NCBI GenBank assembly: GCA_049314555.1
Contig: JBMOEW010000019.1
Coordinates: forward strand, 1-55,885
Length of the DNA: 55,885 nucleotides
From: REEB509 sp049314555
GTDB lineage: Bacteria; Pseudomonadota; Alphaproteobacteria; Caulobacterales; Aquidulcibacteraceae
Direction: 5' to 3'
Part shown: in pieces, positions 33,612 to 41,051 of the stretch
Layout of the letters: every line of letters begins with the position of its first letter
Position numbering within the stretch: position 1 is the first letter of the stretch
Position numbers and translations under genes: made by a program
The notes under the pieces: model-generated
What the model was told of the DNA's origin: nothing
What the model saw: the letters and a program-made list of their open reading frames with translations, nothing else
The model's database searches: none

Positions 33612-34913
33612 ATGCACATCATTGACCGCCGCTTGAACCCTGGGGGCAAAAGCCTCGCCAACCGGCAGCGGTTTATAAGGCGCGCGCGGGCCCTGGTCCG
33701 CCGCGCCGTGCACGACGCCTCTGCCAAGCGGTCGATCAAGGATCTCGATCAAGGCGGCGATGTTTCAATCCCGGCCGACGGTGTCAGCGAACCAAGCCTG
33801 CGCCGCGCGGGGCAGGGCGGCGTCCGTGATTATCTCTTGCCCGGCAACAAGAAGTTCGTAGAAGGCGACGAGATCGAGCGCCCGGACGACGGGCAGGGCG
33901 GCGGCGGTGGCCCAGGCCAAGGCGGAGACGGAGAAGACGAGTTTCAGTTTGCCCTGACCCGGGAAGAGTTCCTCGAATTGTTCCTGGAAGATCTGGAGCT
34001 GCCAGATCTGGTCAAACGCGAGGTGATGGGCGAAGCGGTCGAACAACCCCGCCGCGCCGGCTACCGCACCTCCGGCCCGCCCTCGGCCATTTCGGTATCG
34101 CGCACCATGCGCAACAGCCTCTCCCGGCGCTTGGCGCTTGGCCGGCCAAGCCTGCAAGACATCGAAGCCGCGCAAGCAGCGCTCAGCCAGGCAGAAGCCA
34201 CCGGCGCAAAGGAGGAAGCTTTAGCCCCCCTTCGCGCCGAACTGGACCGCCTGCAACGCCGCGCTCGCTTGATCCCGTATATCGACCCCCTCGACGTGCG
34301 CTATCGCCGCTTCGAGCAAGTGCCGCGCCCGATCGCCAAGGCCGTGATGTTTTGCGTGATGGACGTGTCTGGCTCGATGGACGAGCACATGAAAGACCTC
34401 GCCAAGCGCTTCTATACCTTGCTGTATTTGTTCCTCACCCGCCGCTACGGCCACGTTGATGTGGTGTTCATTCGCCACACCCACGAAGCCCAGGAAGTGG
34501 ACGAACAAACGTTTTTCCACGCCCGCGAAACCGGCGGCACAGTGGTCTCGACCGCGCTGGCTTTGATGCTCAAGGTTTTGCGTGATCGCTATCCGCCCCA
34601 CATCTGGAATATTTACGCAGCCCAGGCCTCCGACGGCGACAACACCCTGTCGGACAACGCCATTTCCACCCAGATGCTCACCGATCAAATCCTGCCGATG
34701 TGCCAATACTTCGCCTATCTGGAGGTTGGCCCAGAGGACGACGACATCCCCCTCGGCGGCCGCTCCGGAAGGCCCACAAGCCTCTGGCGCGCCTATGAGA
34801 CCCTGTTGGGAGACGCCGTACCAATGGCGATGCGCAAAGTGCGCCATCGTCGCGACATTTATCCCGTGTTTCGTGATCTTTTCCGCCGCAAGGCACAAGC
34901 CGCGACGTCATGA
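33612..34913 (+). CDS. YeaH/YhbH family (DUF444) protein
   Basis: A 433-residue protein of the DUF444 family that accompanies PrkA. The N-terminus is basic (DRRLNPGGKSLANRQRFIRR); a low-complexity acidic and glycine-rich linker lies near 95-110; the C-terminal half contains a von Willebrand A-like domain with MIDAS sequence DVSGSMDEH and a downstream ASDGDN. The protein probably binds a divalent cation and acts as an adaptor for the kinase module. The exact function is unknown. Confidence 0.94.
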   Translation: MHIIDRRLNPGGKSLANRQRFIRRARALVRRAVHDASAKRSIKDLDQGGDVSIPADGVSEPSLRRAGQGGVRDYLLPGNKKFVEGDEIERPDDGQGGGGGPGQGGDGEDEFQFALTREEFLELFLEDLELPDLVKREVMGEAVEQPRRAGYRTSGPPSAISVSRTMRNSLSRRLALGRPSLQDIEAAQAALSQAEATGAKEEALAPLRAELDRLQRRARLIPYIDPLDVRYRRFEQVPRPIAKAVMFCVMDVSGSMDEHMKDLAKRFYTLLYLFLTRRYGHVDVVFIRHTHEAQEVDEQTFFHARETGGTVVSTALALMLKVLRDRYPPHIWNIYAAQASDGDNTLSDNAISTQMLTDQILPMCQYFAYLEVGPEDDDIPLGGRSGRPTSLWRAYETLLGDAVPMAMRKVRHRRDIYPVFRDLFRRKAQAATS

Positions 34914-34936
34914 CAGGCCGCTAAAAGGGGAAGTGC

Positions 34937-36499
34937 GTGAACAAGTTGATGAGTCCTGCCAAGGGCCCGCTGCTTTTCGAAAGCGGCGACTGGGACTTCA
35001 ACACCATCCAGCGTGTCCATGACGCCTGCCGAAAAGTGGCGGAAGAAGAACTCGGCCTCGATACCTTCCCCAACCAAATCGAAGTGATCACCTCCGAGCA
35101 GATGTTGGACGCCTATGCCTCCACGGGCATGCCGCTTTTCTACCGCCACTGGAGCTTCGGCAAACACTTTGCACGCAACGAAGCCATGTACCGCAAAGGC
35201 TACCAGGGCCTCGCCTACGAGATCGTGATCAACGCCAATCCCTGCCTTGTCTACATCATGGAGGAAAACACCGCCACGATGCAGACCCTGGTGATCGCCC
35301 ACGCAGCGTTCGGCCACAACCACTTCTTCAAGAACAACTACGTCTTCAAACAATGGACCGACGCGGACGGCATCCTCGATTACCTGGAGTTTGCCAAAAA
35401 CTATCTCTCGCGCTGCGAAGAACGCTATGGTTTGATGGAAGTGGAGCGCCTGCTCGATGCCGCGCACGCCCTCCAAAGCCACGGCATTCACCGCTACCCA
35501 AGAAAGCGCCGGCCCGACCTTCGCTCTGAGGAACGCCGCGCCAAAGACCGCCGCGAACATGGCGAACAGCTTTTCAACGACCTCTGGCGCACCGTGCCCG
35601 CCAAGCGCAAGAAGGCCGAAAAAGACCTCACCGCCGATCGCCGCCGCGAACTCCTGGGCCTACCAGAGGAAAACATCCTCTATTTCCTGGAAAAGACCGC
35701 GCCGCTCCTGGCCCCTTGGCAGCGCGAGGTTTTGCGCATCGTGCGCCAGATCAACCAGTATTTTTATCCTCAGCGCCAAACCAAGGTGATGAACGAAGGC
35801 TGCGCCACCTACACCCACCACTACATCATGCGCCGCCTGCACGAGACCGGCCAGATCAACGATGGTGCCTTCATGGAGTTCCTGCACTCCCACACCAACG
35901 TGGTGCTGCAGCCCACTTATGATGACCGCCGCTTTTCCGGCATCAACCCGTATGCGCTGGGCTTTGCCATGATGACCGACATCCAGCGCATCTGCACAAA
36001 TCCGACAGACGAAGACCGCCAGTGGATGCCCGATATTGCAGGCGTCAGCGATTACCCCGCCGTTCTGCGCGACGTGTGGGCCAACTACCGCGATGAAAGC
36101 TTCGTGTCGCAGTATCTGAGTCCCGCCTGCATTCGGTCATTGGGCTTTTTCCGCGTGGTAGACGATGCCGACGAAGCCAACATGCGCGTGGCCGCCATCC
36201 ATGATGAACGCGGCTATCGCGACATCCGCCGCGCCCTGTCCAAGCACTACGACGTCGCCCACCGGGACCCCCAGATCCAAGTCACAGACGTCGACCTCAC
36301 CGGCGACCGCTGCCTGATGCTGCAGCATCGGGTAATGGACGGCGTGCTGCTGGAAGACGAAGACACCACCCGCGTCCTGCAACACTTGGCCGACCTCTGG
36401 GGTTATCCGGTGCTGCTGCGCGAAGTGGACGACCGCGACGAAGACCTGCTGGACGAACACGCAGCCGAGCCCCGCCGCCCGTTCGGCAGCCGCGGCTGA
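34937..36499 (+). CDS. SpoVR/YcgB family protein
   Basis: A 520-residue member of the SpoVR family (YcgB in E. coli), a cytosolic protein found beside prkA and yeaH and linked to stationary-phase stress or, in spore formers, cortex assembly. Family motifs include FPNQIEVITSEQML, FYRHWSFGKHF, AYEIVINANPC, HAAFGHNHFF, MNEGCATYTHHYIMRRL and NPYALGFAMM. Many histidines and acidic residues suggest metal binding. GGGGA lies six bases before the GTG start. The C-terminal 60 residues hold a beta-rich segment. Confidence 0.95.
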   Translation: MNKLMSPAKGPLLFESGDWDFNTIQRVHDACRKVAEEELGLDTFPNQIEVITSEQMLDAYASTGMPLFYRHWSFGKHFARNEAMYRKGYQGLAYEIVINANPCLVYIMEENTATMQTLVIAHAAFGHNHFFKNNYVFKQWTDADGILDYLEFAKNYLSRCEERYGLMEVERLLDAAHALQSHGIHRYPRKRRPDLRSEERRAKDRREHGEQLFNDLWRTVPAKRKKAEKDLTADRRRELLGLPEENILYFLEKTAPLLAPWQREVLRIVRQINQYFYPQRQTKVMNEGCATYTHHYIMRRLHETGQINDGAFMEFLHSHTNVVLQPTYDDRRFSGINPYALGFAMMTDIQRICTNPTDEDRQWMPDIAGVSDYPAVLRDVWANYRDESFVSQYLSPACIRSLGFFRVVDDADEANMRVAAIHDERGYRDIRRALSKHYDVAHRDPQIQVTDVDLTGDRCLMLQHRVMDGVLLEDEDTTRVLQHLADLWGYPVLLREVDDRDEDLLDEHAAEPRRPFGSRG

Positions 36500-36503
36500 A
36501 ACG

Positions 36504-36519
36504 TTAGCGACCAGTTAAC
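36504..36519 (+). promoter_or_regulatory. CtrA-like box (one mismatch)
   Basis: TTAG-N7-TTAAC at 36504-36519 differs by one base from the CtrA consensus TTAA-N7-TTAAC. It lies five bases after the spoVR stop and 50 bases before the next ATG. CtrA is the cell-cycle regulator of Caulobacter-like bacteria. A single near-match of this length may be chance. Confidence 0.35.
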
Positions 36520-36532
36520 GGAATCATCGCGC

Positions 36533-36564
36533 CTTGGCCCTGTCGAACTCCAACAGGGGCCAAG
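36533..36564 (+). promoter_or_regulatory. Hairpin covering the ribosome binding site of the PLC-HhH gene
   Basis: CTTGGCCCTGT at 36533-36543 pairs with ACAGGGGCCAAG at 36553-36564 around a nine-base loop, giving an 11-bp stem with one bulged G. The only good Shine-Dalgarno match (AGGGG at 36555-36559) lies in the descending arm and the ATG follows five bases after the stem. It may regulate translation or mark the end of the spoVR transcript; no T-tract follows. Confidence 0.6.
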
Positions 36565-36568
36565 GGCC

Positions 36569-38293
36569 ATGTCGCTGCTGTATCAGGTCGTTTTCGCCAC
36601 CAAGTGCACCTCCAACCACCACCGCTTGGCATTGGACGCACTGCGCCACATGGAAGGCGAGCACGCCGATCGTTGGCGCATGTTGGCGCTGCACCATCAT
36701 CAGGCGTATCTCGATGGGGCCAAAGCGCCCGACACCCAGTTCAAGGACTTCAAGAACCACGTCCTGCACGTGCGCGAGGGCGAGTGGGGCGGTGCCATCG
36801 ACGCCGCCAACGAATGGTATCGCCGCACGGTTCGCGCTGCCCAGGCAAGGGATTGGAAGCAGGCGATCTACAGCGCCGGCGTGATGAGCCACTATGTGGT
36901 CGATCCCTTCCAGCCCTTCCACACCCACCAGACGGAAGTGGAAAACATCCTCCACGCCGCCGTCGAGCGCAGCTTTTCCAAAAGCTTCAAGGAACTCCAG
37001 ACGATCCTGGAGGTCGATCAGGGCGGCTACCCAGATGTTGCCCTCACCAAGGGCCCAGACTGGCTGGCGGCCGCGATCCGCGCGGGCGCGCACGAGTCGC
37101 ACAAGTCCTATGATCTGGTGGTCGACCACTATGACCTGGACGCTGGCGCCAAGAACCCGCCCGCCGGCCTCGACCAGGAATTGAAGGACGCAATCGCCCG
37201 GCTGATTGGTTTGGCCTCAATGTCGTTGTCGCGCATCCTGGATCGGACCTTCAAGGACGCAGACGTCGTCCCCCCGCAGGTCGATGGCTCCCTCGATGTG
37301 GTCTTCACCGCGCTGCAAGGGCCGGTCAGCTGGATCACCGGCAAGCTCGAAGACGCCGAAATGGCGAGCCTCGTGAAAGCGCAATACGAAGAGTTTCAGA
37401 TCCGCGGCAAGGTGATCGATACCCTCACAGAAGACGACACCACGATCCGCCAACTGCACTGCAAAGAAGTGCTGAAGGTGCCCCTGGCCACCCTGGACGC
37501 CCAATGGCCGCAGCAAACCGGCACCGCCCACGGCCACGGCGCGCGCCCGCGCATCACCGTGCGCCCAAAGCGCCCAAAGCCAATCAAGGCCAAGCCCGCG
37601 CCCCGCGCCAGCGAGCCAATGCCCGGCCGCGGCATGTTCAACACAAAGCCGCTGCACCCGCCCACCCGCGCCCCAACCTTTGAGGAAGAGGGGATCGTTG
37701 CCCCCGTGGCCGCGCGTCCAAACCCGCTGCCCAATCTCACAGCGCCGCGCCCGGCCGCATCAGCCGAAGAGCCACCGGCCCAGAAGCCGCAAGCCCCCGC
37801 ACCAAAACCGCAGCCAATGCTCGCGGCCCCCCCAGAGCCAGCCCCGCCGCAGGAGGAAGCGCCCCAAGCCCGTCCGCCAAAGGCGCGCCTCGCCGGGCCA
37901 GACCCGATCGTCGATGCGCCATCCATTGGCCCCAAAACGGCAGCCCGCCTGGAAGCGATTGGCGTGCGAACGGTGGACGAATTCCTCGCCATGAACCCGC
38001 AGGACGTCGCCAACATGATCGACGCCCGTCACATCACCGGGCCGGTGGTTGCCGAATGGCAGGATCAGGCAAAACTGGCTTGCGCGGTTCCAGGCCTCAC
38101 CGGCCGTGCCGCCCAAACCCTGACGGCCTGCGGCGTGCGCGAACTGCAGCAGTTGGCGCAAGCGCAACTCGACGCGCTGGCAGATCAAGCAAGCGCGTTT
38201 GCCCTGTCGCGGGACGGCGAGCGGCTTTGGAATGGCAAGGCACCGTCAAAGGCCGACGTGCAGGCCTGGATCGACGCCGCCAAAGTGGCATGA
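36569..38293 (+). CDS. Zinc phospholipase C/S1-P1-like domain fused to helix-hairpin-helix (DUF4332) domain
   Basis: A 574-residue protein with an unusual architecture. The N-terminal 300 residues resemble the zinc-dependent phospholipase C/S1-P1 nuclease fold: HH near residue 17, HADRWR, DTQFKDFKNHVLHV and the strong motif YSAGVMSHYVVDPFQPFHTH (about 102-121, H-x3-D with QPFHTH). A proline- and alanine-rich linker covers about 310-440, and the C-terminal 130 residues hold two helix-hairpin-helix-like units (PSIGPKTAARLEAIGV and PGLTGRAAQTLTACGV), as in DUF4332. There is no signal peptide, so it may be cytosolic and could act on nucleic acids or lipids. It follows spoVR by 69 bases. Confidence 0.8.
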   Translation: MSLLYQVVFATKCTSNHHRLALDALRHMEGEHADRWRMLALHHHQAYLDGAKAPDTQFKDFKNHVLHVREGEWGGAIDAANEWYRRTVRAAQARDWKQAIYSAGVMSHYVVDPFQPFHTHQTEVENILHAAVERSFSKSFKELQTILEVDQGGYPDVALTKGPDWLAAAIRAGAHESHKSYDLVVDHYDLDAGAKNPPAGLDQELKDAIARLIGLASMSLSRILDRTFKDADVVPPQVDGSLDVVFTALQGPVSWITGKLEDAEMASLVKAQYEEFQIRGKVIDTLTEDDTTIRQLHCKEVLKVPLATLDAQWPQQTGTAHGHGARPRITVRPKRPKPIKAKPAPRASEPMPGRGMFNTKPLHPPTRAPTFEEEGIVAPVAARPNPLPNLTAPRPAASAEEPPAQKPQAPAPKPQPMLAAPPEPAPPQEEAPQARPPKARLAGPDPIVDAPSIGPKTAARLEAIGVRTVDEFLAMNPQDVANMIDARHITGPVVAEWQDQAKLACAVPGLTGRAAQTLTACGVRELQQLAQAQLDALADQASAFALSRDGERLWNGKAPSKADVQAWIDAAKVA

Positions 38294-38301
38294 AGGAAAA
38301 C

Positions 38302-38334
38302 GGCTTGGCCTCAGATCCCGGCTGCGGCCAAGCC
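38302..38334 (-). terminator. Terminator between convergent genes at 38.3 kb
   Basis: A perfect 9-bp stem, GGCTTGGCC at 38302-38310 and GGCCAAGCC at 38326-38334, with a 15-base loop. On the minus strand the stem is followed by GTTTTCC, so it fits the end of the membrane protein gene whose stop (38311) lies in the loop. On the plus strand it lies just after the PLC-HhH stop and may act there too. Confidence 0.65.
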
Positions 38335-38724
38335 AATCGCCACCAGCAACACCGGGGCCATCGCGGCCGTCAGCATGGCCGAAACAATCCGCACCGTTTG
38401 CAGCTTGCGCTTGCCGCCTGGGGGCGGGCGCGAATCCTCGCGCGGCGCAAGCGCCCATTGGCACAAAAAGAACACCCCGCCCGCGATCGCGCCAATTAGC
38501 GCCCCGCCTATGGAGCCGGCCATAAAGGCAGCGCCAGCGCCCAAAAGCACCAGGATCGCAAGCGCCCCGTGCCCCCGCTTGATCACGGAGCGCACGTGGC
38601 GATTGGCTCGACCGTGATCCAGATCGGCGAACGAAACCGGGGCAACAACGCCGGAAAACAAAGCCACCCAGCCGATACCGGCCCCGTAAAGCGCGATGGC
38701 AGCGCTGGTTCCTATTTGTTCCAT
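38311..38724 (-). CDS. Small integral membrane protein of unknown function
   Basis: A 137-residue protein with about four membrane helices (AIALYGAGIGWVALFSGVVA, GALAILVLLGAGAAFMAGSI, GALIGAIAGGVFFLCQWAL and a C-terminal MLTAAMAPVLLVAIGLAAAG) and a charged loop rich in Arg/Lys around residues 93-107. No family recognised. It is the last gene of a minus-strand series behind the ECF sigma factor and the SOUL protein, separated from the latter by 27 bases, so it may belong to that regulon. Confidence 0.7.
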   Translation of the reverse strand: MEQIGTSAAIALYGAGIGWVALFSGVVAPVSFADLDHGRANRHVRSVIKRGHGALAILVLLGAGAAFMAGSIGGALIGAIAGGVFFLCQWALAPREDSRPPPGGKRKLQTVRIVSAMLTAAMAPVLLVAIGLAAAGI

Positions 38725-38751
38725 ACCAAACGATAGCGCGATTCGATCCGC

Positions 38752-39387
38752 TCACGCGGGCTCAAGCACCACCATCACTTCGTTGCGTCGCAAGAACGCC
38801 AGCGTCCAAGGCGGATCGTAAAACGCGTAGATGGGGGCAGCCCCATTGGTGCGCAGGCCCCGCGCCTGTACCATGGCTAGCAACTCAGCACTGCGCCGCT
38901 GAAGGTCATCCGCATTCGGAGCGCCGGAAAAACGCAAAACCGCCACCCGCCGCGCCGGCTCTTCGCGCAGCCGCACAGATGGGTCCCGCGGGGTTGGCAT
39001 CGCTGCCAGCCGCGATCCGTCAGGCAAGAAGAACTGAACGACCCAATTGTTCGCAGACACCGGCGACTGTGTCACCGGCGCGGTCATCGCGAAGCGCTCC
39101 CCCCGCGCAGGTGCTGTCTCATTTGCCGTAGCCCCACGTGGCGTGTTGCCGCCAAAGATAAAGCCCGCCAAACGCTCAAACGCAGAACTGGCCGCCCGTT
39201 CGCGAGACCCCGTAACGGTTGTCTCCGCCACCACGAGGGTCGGGTAGTCCCGCACCTCAAACGCACCGTCGTGAAGAACGAGTGTAAAGCGGGGCTCTTC
39301 AGTAGCCATCGCCGCACCCGGCGAAAGGGCAACAAGGCCGCTGATCAACAGCGCGGCAGCGGCCCAGAGAACAAAAAGATTTTTCAT
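38752..39387 (-). CDS. SOUL family haem-binding protein
   Basis: A 211-residue exported SOUL/HEBP-type protein. The signal peptide MKNLFVLWAAAALLISGLVAL ends near AMA; the mature domain has the family features EVRDYPTLVVAETTV, AFERLAGFIFGGNTPRG, FAMTAPVTQ and the C-terminal YDPPWTLAFLRRNEVMVVL. SOUL proteins bind haem or tetrapyrroles. Because such pigments generate singlet oxygen, presence behind an ECF11-type sigma factor and a ChrR-like protein makes a photo-oxidative role plausible. It follows the ChrR-like gene by 36 bases. Confidence 0.9.
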   Translation of the reverse strand: MKNLFVLWAAAALLISGLVALSPGAAMATEEPRFTLVLHDGAFEVRDYPTLVVAETTVTGSRERAASSAFERLAGFIFGGNTPRGATANETAPARGERFAMTAPVTQSPVSANNWVVQFFLPDGSRLAAMPTPRDPSVRLREEPARRVAVLRFSGAPNADDLQRRSAELLAMVQARGLRTNGAAPIYAFYDPPWTLAFLRRNEVMVVLEPA

Positions 39388-39423
39388 GCACTCTATACGT
39401 GCCGCAAACCCCGGCGGATGCGA

Positions 39424-40089
39424 TTAATGCCGCCAAATGCGCTGCACCAGGCCTAAGGCACCCGTAAACGCCATGTCGCCTTCGCTCACCGCAAGCGCGT
39501 AGCAAATCTCGCCTTTCTCTGCGATCGGCTGATGCGTCAATTCCGGACCGGCAAAGGCGATGTCGCCCGTCGCGTAGCGCCCGCGCGCGTCTGAAAACGC
39601 CCCCTTCATCACCAACGTGAATTCAGAGCCGTTGTGGCTATGGCGAGGCGCACCCCAACCCGGTTCAATCCGCAAAATCTCCACCCGGCACGCAGAGCTC
39701 ATGTCCAGCTTAAGCACCCTAAGGCCCGGACCTGCAAACGCCCATTCGCCTTGCCCAATGGCCTCAAGGGCATGGTCTTGGATCGGCTTGGGCAGGCTCA
39801 AAATCTCATCAATCAAGGAACCTGCGGCCCGCGCGGCCCGTTGATGGCTGGCCTCCGGTGACCCCAAAGCGTCAATCTGGGCAAACAAGCGGTCCAGCGC
39901 CCCCGTGCTCATCGGGGCAGGGGCCTGGCGGTCCAGAAGGGCACCGGCGACAGCTTCCGCCACCCCAAGGTCGACCTTCGCCCGCGGCTGCACCGCCGCC
40001 TGGGTTTCCAACAACAAGTGGAAAGCAGGATCCAGCACGCCGGCCGAATAGGCAGAGGCCAAAGCGTCTCTAAAAAGCGCCTGATCCAT
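39424..40089 (-). CDS. ChrR-like cupin anti-sigma factor lacking the N-terminal zinc ligands
   Basis: A 221-residue protein that aligns without gaps to the ChrR layout: an N-terminal sigma-binding helical part (FRDALASAYSAGVLDPAFHL) and a C-terminal cupin. The cupin metal ligands are kept with ChrR spacing: His150, His152, Glu156 and His186. In contrast the positions of the zinc-binding His and two Cys of the N-terminal domain are Gln30, Gln34 and Ala37, and the first ligand is also gone. So sigma binding, if retained, should be zinc-independent. The ATG at 40089 is preferred over the frame start at 40149. It lies behind the sigma gene (131-base gap). Confidence 0.82.
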   Translation of the reverse strand: MDQALFRDALASAYSAGVLDPAFHLLLETQAAVQPRAKVDLGVAEAVAGALLDRQAPAPMSTGALDRLFAQIDALGSPEASHQRAARAAGSLIDEILSLPKPIQDHALEAIGQGEWAFAGPGLRVLKLDMSSACRVEILRIEPGWGAPRHSHNGSEFTLVMKGAFSDARGRYATGDIAFAGPELTHQPIAEKGEICYALAVSEGDMAFTGALGLVQRIWRH

Positions 40090-40220
40090 CACGAATTGTA
40101 TCCCACAAATCCAAGACGCGCTGGAGGTCCGCAAGGGCGAACCCGCCACACATCTTCACAAGTGAGCATATGAACTGACACTAAAGATCGTCAACCGCAC
40201 GCAACCTCTATGAGCGTCGC

Positions 40221-40817
40221 TTAATGGTCGCCCTCGCCAAGCCGGGCCCGCATCTTCACAAACGCCAACCGGATCCGAGACTTCACCGTGCCAAGCGGCA
40301 GCCCGGTGCGATCGGCAATCTCGCGGTGCGACAGGCCCTCGTAAAATGCCTGCTGCAGCAAAGACAACTGATCCGCGGGCAACTGCCCCAACACAACCCT
40401 GACGCGCTCTTCCCGCTCTAGGGCACTCATCGCATCGTCTGGCGGCGGAGGCGGCTCCGGCATCAACGACGGGTCTGTGGCGTCCAAATCCGGTCGGTTG
40501 GTCCGGCGTGCAACGTCGATTCGCCGATTGCGGGCGATCCGAAAGATCCATGTAGAAACAGACGCTTGCCGCCGGTCAAACAACGCGGCCTTGCGCCAAA
40601 CCGTGATCATCACGTCCTGCGCCACTTCTTCCGCCGTCGCTTCCCCGGCCCCAAGCCGCAGCACATAACCCTTCACCCGCGGCCCGTAGTACGAGAAAAT
40701 CTCCGCGAACGCCTCGCGGTCTTGCCGCAGCGCGATCGCCTCCATGAGGTCAGCGAAACGCTCCCGATTTGGGTTGGCCGCCGCGAAGGGCGTTGGGATT
40801 GGCGATGGCGCGGTCAC
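40221..40817 (-). CDS. ECF sigma factor, RpoE/ECF11-type
   Basis: A 198-residue extracytoplasmic-function sigma factor. Region 2 is visible as FSYYGPRVKGYVLRLGA, EEVAQDVMITVWRKAALFD and VSTWIFRIARNRRID; region 4 as LPADQLSLLQQAFYEGLSHREIA with GLPLGTVKSRIRLAFVKMR. A proline-rich linker lies between. Together with the ChrR-like neighbour it resembles the singlet-oxygen-responsive RpoE-ChrR systems. The GTG start has GGAGG eight bases upstream. I do not see the TGATCC -35 element typical of this class before the gene. Confidence 0.93.
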   Translation of the reverse strand: MTAPSPIPTPFAAANPNRERFADLMEAIALRQDREAFAEIFSYYGPRVKGYVLRLGAGEATAEEVAQDVMITVWRKAALFDRRQASVSTWIFRIARNRRIDVARRTNRPDLDATDPSLMPEPPPPPDDAMSALEREERVRVVLGQLPADQLSLLQQAFYEGLSHREIADRTGLPLGTVKSRIRLAFVKMRARLGEGDH

Positions 40818-40837
40818 AATGTGGACCTCCAGAGTTT

Positions 40838-40866
40838 TATATACCAGAAGTGATATTTAACGCCAA
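40838..40866 (-). promoter_or_regulatory. Sigma-70-like promoter of the ECF sigma gene
   Basis: On the minus strand TTGGCG (40861-40866) and TATATA (40838-40843) are separated by exactly 17 bases, 21 bases upstream of the GTG start. Both elements match the housekeeping consensus at four or more positions. It suggests basal transcription independent of the ECF sigma factor. Confidence 0.55.
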
Positions 40867-41051
40867 TCCATCGAGGATGCAACCCAAACGTGATCGAAAA
40901 TCTGCGCTGCGCTCGCAGAAAGTGTGTCCGTCCTGTGGATACCAGTTCTAGACCTGTTCTCATCCGCGACCTCGCGCCGCAGCCCATCGTCAAGCGGAGC
41001 ATGTGGCAGCATGTGCTTGCCGATAGCCGATGAAATCGGCATTGAAGCGCA

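Noticed and set aside
40901..40925. Hairpin TCTGCG-N7-CGCAGA as a minus-strand terminator
   Set aside because: It has a short T run on the minus strand but no minus-strand gene ends there, and it lies in the leader between the ECF sigma gene and rlmN.
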